The position numbers and the translations under genes were made by a program. The notes below the pieces were generated by a model. It worked only from the letters and a program-made list of their open reading frames with translations. It was not told where the DNA came from and made no database searches. Source: Pelagibius sp028280305 (GTDB taxonomy: Bacteria; Pseudomonadota; Alphaproteobacteria; Kiloniellales; Kiloniellaceae). From it: a DNA stretch of 64,000 nt. Of the stretch, positions 12,001-16,873 are shown one piece after another; position 1 is the stretch's first letter, and each line of letters begins with the position of its first letter. The DNA lies in assembly GCF_965233615.1 (NCBI RefSeq), contig NZ_OZ247495.1; one strand, 5' to 3'.

Positions 12001-14571
12001 GTAGGTGACTTTTCGTTCGACAACACTCTCGTAGCTTTCGCCAACTTCAAAGTGGCTATCATGAACTATGTCCGAACCGTCTCCGCGTCCGAACACATAA
12101 GTATCCGCATTGGAACCACCACTCAGTGTGTCATCGCCGGCCCCGGCGACAAGTGTGTCATCACCACCTTCACCAAAAAGGCTGTCTTGCCCGTCACCAC
12201 CGGAGAGTTGGTCATTGCCCTCGCCACCCGATATCCAGTCATCTCCAAAACCGCCTGAAAGCTGGTCATGTCCTCCAAACCCCATAAGGACTGAAGATCC
12301 GGCACCACTAACTGAAAAAACATCATCACCATCGTTTCCGATAGCCGATTCGGCGTTGACCACGCCAAGATCGATAGTCACAGCTCGGTTGTCACTTACG
12401 ACAATTGTGTCACTACCATCACCGGCATCGATATCAGCCTGATTATCGTCAGCATCAATTCCCAACAGGTCGTCGCCATCGCCCGCATGAATACTATCGC
12501 TGCCGATCCCCCCGAATATGATGTCATCGAGGTCCGATCCAGTGAGTGTGTCATTGCCACCGCCGCCATCGACGACCAGCTGCGTTTGACTATCTGAGAA
12601 GATGACATCGTTTCCGCTACTACTGTAGACCACTTCAATTCCAGTTGAGACCACGTCAACAACCACACCTTGATCGCCGCTGATGAAGGCTATATCGAAT
12701 CCTTCACCAGCGCTCACAAAGCTCGTGAAATCGAGGGCATCCAGGAGCAGAGTATCATTCCCTGCGCCGGCAGAAATTGAGTCTGCGCCGTCGCCGCCTA
12801 CAAGCCAATCATCCCCTCCGCTGCCGACCAGTGTGTCGTTGCCAGCACCGCCATGCAGCAGAACCGAACTGTCATCACCGACCTCCAGAAAGTCATCACC
12901 TCCTCCACTAATCACTCCCACAAAGCCAAGAGATGCTAAGTTTACAACCCGGTCAGCATCATCGAAGTACTGCTTTATCTCATCACCACCCGGCGCATTC
13001 TGAAAAGTCCAACTACCATCAGCCTCTTCCCTGACGCCAAGAGTGCTGCCAGACAGCGCGGCATCGGCGAAAGCCCCCACTGATCCATCAGAATACGTGT
13101 AGAATCCACTGCCATAGATGTAACTATCATCGCGCTCTTCGACCACCGAGTCGCTTTGCAGCTCAATTGACTTGATACCCATGTCCGAGAGGCTACGGAA
13201 CTCACCAGGATCACTAACACCGTCCTGATCAACATCCTGCCAAACGCCAAAGCTTTCGAACTCCGCGTCATTGGCATCCAAAACACCGTCTGAATTTGTA
13301 TCGAAATGGGTCAACCCTTCGAGATCGGTTTGCGCCCCGTCCACGTAGTCGACGAACGATATCTCATCCGCGTCGGTAATCTCGCCGTCGCCCTGCTTAT
13401 CATACGCAAGAATGCCGTCGTCGGCAGCGGCCCAAGCCAGTCTGTTTCGATAACCATCACCAGTAATATCAAAGAACGCACTCGTTTCGTCCAAACCGAC
13501 AAGCTCTACGCCATCACCATCGAGGTCCAAGATGATCGGGGCCACCTTGATATTGTGAACTCTCAGCCCGCCGGCGACGTAGGTATGAAGGCGTTCAACA
13601 GTGAAGTTATAAACAGTGTGCAGGCCATCAACTTCTTTGATAGGGCCCGCAGCGCGAGAACGCCCATTCTGATCCACAAGCAGCGTGTCGGCGTTGAGGT
13701 CTTCAACGGCCTTGAACTCTCCATCCGCAGTCAGAAATCGGTGCTTCGGTGTACACTTCAAGCCGGAAATCTCAACAACCTGGGAATTCTCGCGTTGTAG
13801 TACGTCTATGACCTTGCATGGCTCAAGCGGTCCCAACTCCTCAAAGGCCATCACCTCGTCGCCAACCTCTATGCTTTCGATGGGAGCGCTTGTGCCATCA
13901 GCCCTGAGAATCAGCGTTCCACTTACAAAGCAGTTCGGCGAGGTTTCCACACCATGACCCCGATCCTTCCAGCCATCGTCGGCTGGAGATCCACGGTCAT
14001 TACCAGCACTGCCGTTCGCCGGGCCCTTGGATAGCTCCGCTTTATGCGGACCTATCTCTGGGTTATTGGCCGCAGTCCCATTCAAGTCTCCAACTTGGCC
14101 AAACTCCGCGTCATCAGCCTTGGTCAGATCCTTTAACGACTCACCTAGCAACCCTGTGACTTCAACCGTATTCTTTCTGGGCCCAACCGGCTTTCCGTCT
14201 TCGTCGAATGTTTGGCTCCAACTTTCTTGTAGTCCGCCGAGGTTTGCCTCCACTCCTAGGACTTCAGTGACGGCCTTAACCCCTACCGAAGTCGCCTTGG
14301 TCACCGTGCCATCTGCATGAACAGTCTCAGATATAGTCGTTTCTGCCTTTATGCCGACATTCGCTAACCCGCCTATACCGGCGTATCCTTTAACGCCAGC
14401 TGTTACCGACTTCGTTACTCCATTCGGGCCTACTTCACTTGAATAGTCGAGAGACCCAGTAACGCCACCAAATGCACCCTGCGCAGTAACGGACACACCG
14501 AATCCGTTGGGGTTAACATCAAGCCCTATCGGCCCTTTAGCACCGCGAAACCCGTTCGGTTGATTGCTCAT
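1..14571 (-). CDS. Giant RTX (hemolysin-type) secreted protein with N-terminal Hint domain, C-terminus beyond window
   Basis: One frame stays open from the ATG at 14571 to base 1, 4857 codons, without its stop. A GAGG site precedes the ATG. Layout by residue: 1-213 Gly-rich, including NPNGFGV and VGPNGV; 214-340 Hint domain; about 341-490 an EF-hand-like block (ILDLDGDGVELVG, FDTNSDGVLD); then many GGxGxDxLxGG nonapeptides. Ig/cadherin/VCBS-like domains (NNAPVAVD type) lie near bases 10170-10450, 7670-8250, 7080-7380, 6340-6620 and 1640-2200. Two propeller-like blocks sit at residues 1482-1917 and 2753-3133. RTX nonapeptides bind calcium and fold after export by a type I system, whose genes lie just upstream on the same strand. 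The role is probably adhesin, matrix or surface-layer protein; a toxin is not excluded. No acyltransferase gene is nearby. The product is certain as an RTX protein, but its function is inferred. Confidence 0.93.
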   Translation of the reverse strand, partial: MSNQPNGFRGAKGPIGLDVNPNGFGVSVTAQGAFGGVTGSLDYSSEVGPNGVTKSVTAGVKGYAGIGGLANVGIKAETTISETVHADGTVTKATSVGVKAVTEVLGVEANLGGLQESWSQTFDEDGKPVGPRKNTVEVTGLLGESLKDLTKADDAEFGQVGDLNGTAANNPEIGPHKAELSKGPANGSAGNDRGSPADDGWKDRGHGVETSPNCFVSGTLILRADGTSAPIESIEVGDEVMAFEELGPLEPCKVIDVLQRENSQVVEISGLKCTPKHRFLTADGEFKAVEDLNADTLLVDQNGRSRAAGPIKEVDGLHTVYNFTVERLHTYVAGGLRVHNIKVAPIILDLDGDGVELVGLDETSAFFDITGDGYRNRLAWAAADDGILAYDKQGDGEITDADEISFVDYVDGAQTDLEGLTHFDTNSDGVLDANDAEFESFGVWQDVDQDGVSDPGEFRSLSDMGIKSIELQSDSVVEERDDSYIYGSGFYTYSDGSVGAFADAALSGSTLGVREEADGSWTFQNAPGGDEIKQYFDDADRVVNLASLGFVGVISGGGDDFLEVGDDSSVLLHGGAGNDTLVGSGGDDWLVGGDGADSISAGAGNDTLLLDALDFTSFVSAGEGFDIAFISGDQGVVVDVVSTGIEVVYSSSGNDVIFSDSQTQLVVDGGGGNDTLTGSDLDDIIFGGIGSDSIHAGDGDDLLGIDADDNQADIDAGDGSDTIVVSDNRAVTIDLGVVNAESAIGNDGDDVFSVSGAGSSVLMGFGGHDQLSGGFGDDWISGGEGNDQLSGGDGQDSLFGEGGDDTLVAGAGDDTLSGGSNADTYVFGRGDGSDIVHDSHFEVGESYESVVERKVTYKYVEPSVSYSKSTRDTGGGGVGGDGGSERTRYRATVTYKSKTSVETEPEFTTITRYKIEQLDAGDDTLKFGAGITVTDLTLRLVGADLIVALNDTNDPTKPFEDLADKVTIVDWANPYNRVESFAFDDGSSLNEQSILDLLATSGDDALAVSGGTAELRGGAGNDTLEGGNFEETLAGGAGDDSLKGGGSNDTYRFGRGDGLDTLHDFGTDQVANGTEKVEIFSDKGTFDYKLWYAQSIRGWNIAWAQKNQKGTYDARYYEIVDTYADVAVDGGARDVLQFGAGIHVHDLMLRQVGDDLIVGVGDRNDPALTFELLSDKITIKDWFLDISRIEIFDFEDGFTLDLGAIIAEVGLDAAALENWLQTAVTVTPEGGYIVQGTTGDERFTGTQFADTLDGAGGDDLLVGEAGDDSLVGETGADTLEGGDGNDVLDGGVGNDVLEAGAGDDTLVAGLGADSLSGGEGQDKAVFSGLVSNHTIQLTAEGATVVDLTAPESASTNLLTGIESVQFDDRVIDLTGTTNNAPVAVDGFAQLPVDTTVTGKLKAWDLDGDDLTYSIQNNAASGTAVVQADGSFIYTYDPNTGFEGMDSFEFQVMDSEGNTDTGTVSIEVFREVTGDNTAVGTTEQQVNTFTAGDQHGSAVAGFSDGSYVTVWYSNGQEDGVSGNNGIYGQRFASDGTPAGSEFLINQATAPNQFDPQVAILADDSFVVTWTSFDQNPGSNEIYARHYSSNGVALGGEFQVNTTTAQAQRESSVAALAGGGFVVTWTDWAQDGSGTGVYAQRYDSAAQAVGGEFHVNEDRTHGDQDHSQAIGLANGGFVVVWETGSASENVMARIYDSEGVPLTWEETIVGGGSSDGDSDGDSDSGGSGSPETYTVQVSEIVVNEDDLSGRQGVPAVAALAGGDFVVIWHSDHGGGTNHSWGINGQRFSETGERVGPEFDVNTTLAGAQVLPSVVGLSDGSFVVAWQSDGQGSSLEGVYLQVFDPDGNKEGPEIQVNEYQRGDQTGIKVTALPDGDFAVSWTSWGQDGAYLETDEDGEVSTEAGGQDGVYTRIFTRTPHRNAFGFGPGDDAIVGTQHGDQLSGGGGDDFITGAGGADTIDGGVGQDLVSFAGSAAGVSVDLASGAGAGGDAEGDSLTSIEHLLGSDHADSLSGDQGDNTIIGGVGEDSLSGAEGADSLFGDAGDDTLTGGKGDDHLSGGDGLDTAVFSGEAVDYDIQINGNEATVTDLRTDGDGIDSLVNVERAQFADRVIHLDGTNNAPIMVDDFNSTAEDTALRISPVLLLWDDFDLEGDTFSLTGVGDAVGGSVEIDPLGVVVFTPDQDFEGEASFSYTATDSHGASHSAKVVVDVAPVNDAPVGIHSVVKVAAGSLVQGRATVTDVDAVDAHSFELQSGPNAGSVQVYADGTYDYVPDSGFVGYDSFVVLIRDSGGLTSQAIINVEVRPSAEAAETLVGSLGNDVLHGGAGADSLEGGTGDDVLEGGSGGDTLNGGEGFDTAVLSGFAADYEITIDGNQATVRDLRDGSPDGTDQLVDIERLWFRGDRALYIDGTNNAPVGVGAAALLPVDTLGNGRVTAWDYEGDALTFALDEGPQHGSVTVGEDGSYSYTPAAGFTGTDSFTVTVTDENGASDTSEVSVEVIADPNGESLILTGSAGQDLFVGGSGDDLLEGRAAGDDLDGGAGNDTASYEGSGLGVSIDLETGLGAGGDAEGDRLSSIENLMGSGFDDTLAGDSGDNVLDGGAGIDIAVFDGNAADYSVEVLADRVIVTDLRVGGTDGQDTLRDVERLRFSDRTFNLSAGGNAPVAVDSMATTPKDDAVSGRLTAWDIDGGALGFAEEGTAIGGTVIIHSDGRYDFTPDAGFEGEASFSYTVTDSDGQTSTTTISLQIGGNRTDAYASQGEVIVNTEAWGNQHEVALAALADGGFVAVWEDEHAEGYRDSGIRAQRYDKYGSVVGSEISVNSQTWEDQRDAAVTALSDGGFVVVWMSDVFPESEIRAQRYGSDGTPVGAEVLVSPDDHSDHHQPKVVGLADGGYLVVWAGQGGQEQYHARRFNALGQSVGGIIDVAEVNHHYSEPPNPPAVASLEDGGFVVVWQDFDEPAEDYYVLAQRYDASGAAVGDEISVSGIATYDQDSAAVMGLPTGGFVVVWETGTGSSNEIVGQVFDAEGIPQGDVFPINTYSLGNQNNPAISLLDDGGFIVTWTSRVSNSYEIRAQRYDAASVPVGEEFQVNDYTSGAQYDPAIAGLLDGGFAIAWESNGQDGDDYGVVAKLFRPVFGTEMAVVGSVAGDMLVGGAGADSLMGAGGADTLLGAAGADTLDGGDGSDTASYEASAAAVNIDLTAGTASGGDAAGDVLTNIENLVGSGQGDVLTGDGLSNLLEGGDGDDTLDGADGTDTLIGGTGADVLDGGTGFDTASYENSAAAVSIDLAGASASGGDAAGDSLSNIEGLVGSDFADSLQGSTAGNKLRGGVGADTLGGAGGADTLLGGLGDDSLSGGGEDDVLVGGAGADTLAGGGGSDLASYEGSTGGVSVDLAAGTASGGDATGDVLTGIENLAGSGHADSLTGDAVANRLAGRDGDDSLAGGAGSDTLVGGAGADVLSGGADVDTASYEDALQGVSADLGGTAGSGDAAGDIFADIENLSGSNHDDTLSGDAGANVVSGQDGGDILFGREGNDSLLGGAGNDVLEGGSGTDVLDGGAGSDAASYQGSSAAVCVDLGAGTLAGGDAEGDSLIGIENVIGSDYADTLIGDAAANVLEGLGGDDTLSGGAGDDALFGDGGADILDGGAGADFIDGGDGFDVVTYESSTSGVSVNLEQGSGAGGDAEGDVLTGVEDVVGSGDDDTLVGDGLENSLSGGAGADVIDGGFGDDTLVGGLGADTLEGSLGYDIASYEDSAAAIAVDLYGGTADGGTAAGDSLSGIEGISATAFDDTLAGDDEANWFRGGEGQDAMAAAAGDDTLIGGAGADTLDGGDGFDTVRYDESAAAVAVDLAFGTGLGGDAEGDTLSAVEAVFGSSHNDTLTGDGSGNLFVGQSGNDSLDGGAGNDTLVGDEGADSLVGGAGDDTLMGGVGADSLSGGEGDHDLARYDLSDAGVAVDLGAGTAAGGHAAGDSISGVEHLIGSAFDDTLAGDAAGNDLIGGAGDDLLRGGLGADTLDGGFGDDTASYENSMEGVRVDLAEGLGVGGSAAGDTYFSIENLVGSAYDDTLSGGAGSNTIDGGAGTDSVVFSGAAADYLVTTGPDGTITVSDQRVSGADGDDHLIGIERLVFADRTIDLTSGVNAPVALDTSVVFQALSGVTSEVDGWDADGDSVTVTVVSDPLYGIVVVNANGSFTYTPNPGFRGTDSFTYTAMDADGVSNMATVTLEASNDAPLLLSSIVALASDQVMTGQFEAFDADGDPLTYELNSAPTLGVAEVSPDGSYSYTPAANATGTDSFTVIVTDERGLSTTATVSVVLADPADVLTAVGGMGPDTMLGGGQDDNLAGGGGDDRLTGNAGADSLDGGDGADSLTGGSGTDSLLGGNGDDTLSGGDDADVLDGGLGRDRLLGGSGSDSLVGGDDSDTLVGGYHEDLLYGDAGNDLIYGGDDNDTLYGGDGGDTLDGGDEDDLLLGGEGDDRLEGDRHQDTLYGGDGGDTLDGGRDNDVLYGDDGYDYLKGGDDNDTLYGGDGGDTLDGGDEDDLLLGGEGDDRLEGDRHQDTLYGGDGGDTLDGGRDNDVLYGDDGYDYLKGGDDDDTLYGGDGGDTLYGGDEDDLLLGGEGDDRLEGDRHQDTLYGGIGDDTLDGGWNNDILYGDDGNDYLKGNDENDVLYGGIGDDTLEGGARSDTLIGGSGGDLIDGGSSDDLASYITSSAAVNVDLLVGSANGGDATGDTLVSIENLVGSAFDDTLTAGANDARLYGGQGNDILTGSDDDDLLMGEDGLDTLVGGAGDDTLYGGAGADSLAGGSGVDVVLYDLSTAGVSVNLSTGTVSGGDATGDIISGFENLTGSQHDDALTGDAFANTLDGLG
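621..1268 (-). repeat. 216-bp tandem repeat inside RTX coding sequence, three copies
   Basis: Copies at 837-1052 and 1053-1268 are almost identical, and a more diverged copy lies at about 621-836. The anchor CCGCCATACAGCGTATCTTG recurs at 695, 911 and 1127, exactly 216 bp apart. Each unit encodes 72 residues, or eight nonapeptides such as YGGDGGDTL and LLGGEGDDR. The period keeps frame. The near-identity shows recent duplication or gene conversion, in contrast to the diverged repeats elsewhere in the gene. Confidence 0.9.
2400..5160 (-). repeat. Array of about eleven RTX modules of roughly 80-105 residues
   Basis: A module recurs in which nonapeptides lead to DTASYE-x-S-x-x-x-V-x-V-D-L, then GGDAxGDxLxxIENLxGS, then DTLxGDxxxN. 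The GGDAxGD anchor appears near 2444, 2677, 3011, 3259, 3531, 3823, 4111, 4371, 4693 and 4948, with another in the neighbouring sequence. Spacing is 230-320 bp. Copies differ in most codons, so the array is old. Each presumably forms one calcium-bound beta-roll with a non-calcium cap. Confidence 0.75.
5175..6315 (-). repeat. Seven-repeat propeller-like block, second copy in the RTX protein
   Basis: Residues about 2753-3133. The same unit as at 8823-10128 again occurs seven times, with starts such as GEVIVNTE, SEISVNSQ, DEISVSG, DVFPINTY and EEFQVNDY. Each unit has a DGGFVVVW-type core strand. The last ends in LFRPVFG and leads straight into GGAGADSL nonapeptides. The two blocks are diverged from one another, so they are an old duplication. 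Confidence 0.75.
8823..10128 (-). repeat. Seven-repeat propeller-like block, first copy in the RTX protein
   Basis: Residues about 1482-1917. Seven units of roughly 52-60 residues each follow the pattern F/I-x-V-N-x(5-9)-Q-x(4)-A-V-A-x-L-x-D-G-x-F-V-V-x-W, then a Y/F-AQRYD-like strand and a GxExG turn. An acidic Ser/Gly/Asp-rich linker (GGGSSDGDSDGD type) is inserted between the fourth and fifth units. Seven units suggest one closed seven-bladed beta-propeller; that fold is inferred from the count and the strand pattern. Confidence 0.75.
13552..13932 (-). other. Hint (intein-like, BIL-type) autoprocessing domain inside the RTX protein
   Basis: Residues 214-340 of the RTX protein. The domain opens with Cys214 in NCFVSGTL, carries the block-B motif TPKH (Thr274, His277), and closes with LRVHN, where His339-Asn340 precede Ile341. 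This is the full Hint set: N-terminal Cys, TxxH, and C-terminal His-Asn. It is about 127 residues long, so there is no room for a homing endonuclease. The +1 residue is Ile rather than Cys, Ser or Thr, which fits bacterial intein-like domains that cleave rather than splice. Cleavage would separate the 213-residue N-terminus from the calcium-binding remainder. Activity is inferred; the residues are seen directly. Confidence 0.85.
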
Positions 14572-14594
14572 TTTTTGAGTCCTCGACGGAAGAG

Positions 14595-15374
14595 TTAGTT
14601 GTTCAGTTCCAGAGCAGTCGCCAGCGCCAATTCTCGAAGCGACTCTTCCATTGTCCGGTCAGACTTTGCGCGCTCGCCGTACAAGGCTTTGAGATAGGCT
14701 TCATCAAACGACGGCAACCGTGTACTCGGCTGCAGAGTGTTTACCGCGTTCAGGACTGAAGGACGAATTCGATCGCTGGCACTCGTTTGTGTAAGGCCTT
14801 GGACAATCAACCGAAGGAAATGCGCGCCGACCAACTCCTCTTTCCAGCTTGTCGGATCAGTCAATACAGCAAAAAAAGCTATCGATTCCGACGTTCTTTT
14901 TATGGTTCTTGATTGACGTCCATACTTATCCAGATCTTCGAGGCGCTCCCTGTATTCGGCATCAGATTCGCCTGCTTCGCCAAAGATTGCCCGTAGCGAT
15001 TTCACTTCCGCTATCTGAGCCATAGGGCTAGCAAACACGAGAAGGAAGTTTCCGTTCGCCTCAGCTGGATCAGCTTCTTGAATATCCAATCCGGTTAGCT
15101 CACTGAGATAGGCGAACTGATCGTCGACAAGCTGCTTTGTCGCCTCACTCTCTAGTCCAGCCACGATATAATAAATCGGTCGCTGCCACCGGAAGAGTGC
15201 ATCACCATGATACTTGTATATCTCACGAAGGTGGTTTTCGATCTCCGAAACATCATAACTCTCGCTTTTCGCCATCGGCGCCGCTCCAAACATGAAAATC
15301 AAAAAACCAAAAAGAAGAGTCGCTGCTGACCTCAAAAAGTTAACAAGATGGTTTCTCTTTTCATCAATGCACAT
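14595..15374 (-). CDS. DUF2927-like exported protein of the RTX/T1SS operon
   Basis: 259 residues from the ATG at 15374, which has GAGGA about 10 nt upstream; a GTG at 15392 would add six residues. A hydrophobic stretch at about residues 13-30 followed by AAPMAKS looks like a signal peptide. The mature part begins RWQRPIYYIVAG and ends FDEAYLKALYGERA, which resembles the start and the late 'LRALYDPR' region of DUF2927 proteins. No catalytic motif is evident. It lies between the HlyD gene and the RTX gene on the same strand, 23 nt from the RTX start, so it is likely co-transcribed. A periplasmic or surface role in export or retention of the RTX protein is inferred from position. The family match is by eye and moderate. 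Confidence 0.6.
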   Translation of the reverse strand: MCIDEKRNHLVNFLRSAATLLFGFLIFMFGAAPMAKSESYDVSEIENHLREIYKYHGDALFRWQRPIYYIVAGLESEATKQLVDDQFAYLSELTGLDIQEADPAEANGNFLLVFASPMAQIAEVKSLRAIFGEAGESDAEYRERLEDLDKYGRQSRTIKRTSESIAFFAVLTDPTSWKEELVGAHFLRLIVQGLTQTSASDRIRPSVLNAVNTLQPSTRLPSFDEAYLKALYGERAKSDRTMEESLRELALATALELNN

Positions 15375-15432
15375 CAACGTATCCTCTTTCACTAAAGAGC
15401 CTCACTCATGCACAAGAGTGCAGCATGCGCTA

Positions 15433-16872
15433 TCACCGCTCCCTCAGCGCTTCGTCCTGGTACTTCAGGAAAGGCGAGAGGAAGAATTCGATGATCCTTC
15501 GCTCGCCGGTTTTCACTTCCACGGTGACGGCCATGCCGGGGGCGAGCTGCACCCAGCGGTCGTCGACCAGTATCCTGTCACGGCCCATGGTGACGCGGGC
15601 GGGGTAAATCAGGCCCTGCTGTTCGTCGGTGACGGCGTCGGCGGAGACCTGGCGCATGCTGCCGTCGATCAGACCGTACTTGGTGAAGGGAAAGGCCTCC
15701 ACCTTGATCTCGGCGGACTGGCCCTGCTCGACGAAGCCGATGTCCTTGTTCAGTACCATGGCCTCGATCTCCAGGGGGCTGCCGTCGGGCACCACCACCA
15801 TCAGCTTTTCCGCCGGGGTCACCACGCCGCCCACGGTGTGAATGGCAAGCTGCTGCACCACCCCGGCCACCGGCGCGGTGAGGCGGCGCTGGCGGTGGCG
15901 TTCCTCCGCCTTGCGCAGTTCCTGTTCCAGAGCGGCGGCGTGCTGCAGAGAGTCGATCAGTTCCTCGTCGGCGGTGGCACGGAAGGTGGCGGCCAGTTCC
16001 GCCCGGCGGCGCTTCAGGGTGTTCACCTCGGCGCGGGTTTCGGTCAGGCGGTGTTTCTCGATGGCCAGCTCGCCCTCGCGCTCGATCAGCTCCTGCTGCA
16101 TCTCCAGAAAGGCCATGCGGCTGCCGTATTCCTTCTGCGCCAGGGTCCGGCGCGCCTGCACCCGCTCGGCCAGCAGCGGCACCGTGCCCTCCAGCATGGT
16201 GATGGAGGCGCCGATCATCCGCGCCTCGGCGGAGCGCTGAACGATCTCCCCCTCCAGCCCCGCCAGCTGGGCCCGGTGTTCGGCCAGGCGGTTGCCCAGC
16301 AGGTCGCGGGTTGCCGCCACCAGGGCGGCATCGGCCTCCAGGTTTATGCCCAGCAGGCTATCGGGGTCGAAGGCGGCCTCCGGCAGAGCTTCGCCCTTCT
16401 TCAGTTCCTCGCCGGCATAAAGGCCGAGCGCCTTCAGCCGGGCGATGTCGAGACGGCTGGCCAGGAGGTCGCGGCTTAACCGCTCGACATCGGCGCCGGC
16501 CTCGGTCGGGTCGAGGGCGACCAGCAGATCGCCTTCGGCCACGTGCTGGCCCTCCTCCACATGGATGGCGCGGATCACCCCGGCCTCCAGCGGCTGGATC
16601 ACCTTCACCCTGCCGCCGGGGATGATCTTGCCTTGGGCCACGGCCACGGTCTCGACATGGCCGAACCAGCCCCAGGCCAGGGCGGCGACGATGAGGGTTC
16701 CGATCAGCAGCGCGATGGCGCGGCCAACGGGCGAGGCCGGGGTCTCCGTCACCTCGATGGCGGCGGGCAGGAACTCCAGCTCGTGGCGCTTGCGCTTCAC
16801 CTTCGGCGTGGCTCTTTCCTGCTGCTTGGAGGCGCGCCAGACGGCGGCGGTTTCGGCGAGGGCGGCGAACAT
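15433..16872 (-). CDS. hlyD: Type I secretion membrane fusion protein, HlyD family
   Basis: 479 residues. The ATG at 16872 follows a GGGGGAGGG site and comes two bases after the stop of the ABC transporter gene, so I prefer it to the ATG at 16911. One transmembrane helix (AIALLIGTLIVAALAWGWF) lies near residue 55. It is followed by a lipoyl/barrel-sandwich half (AQGKIIPGGRVKVIQPLEAGVI), a long alpha-helical hairpin rich in Glu, Arg and Leu, the second half (LTAPVAGVVQQLAIHTVGGVV) and a beta-barrel domain. It would link the inner-membrane ABC transporter to an outer-membrane channel. No TolC homologue is in the window. Confidence 0.93.
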   Translation of the reverse strand: MFAALAETAAVWRASKQQERATPKVKRKRHELEFLPAAIEVTETPASPVGRAIALLIGTLIVAALAWGWFGHVETVAVAQGKIIPGGRVKVIQPLEAGVIRAIHVEEGQHVAEGDLLVALDPTEAGADVERLSRDLLASRLDIARLKALGLYAGEELKKGEALPEAAFDPDSLLGINLEADAALVAATRDLLGNRLAEHRAQLAGLEGEIVQRSAEARMIGASITMLEGTVPLLAERVQARRTLAQKEYGSRMAFLEMQQELIEREGELAIEKHRLTETRAEVNTLKRRRAELAATFRATADEELIDSLQHAAALEQELRKAEERHRQRRLTAPVAGVVQQLAIHTVGGVVTPAEKLMVVVPDGSPLEIEAMVLNKDIGFVEQGQSAEIKVEAFPFTKYGLIDGSMRQVSADAVTDEQQGLIYPARVTMGRDRILVDDRWVQLAPGMAVTVEVKTGERRIIEFFLSPFLKYQDEALRER

Positions 16873-16873
16873 C

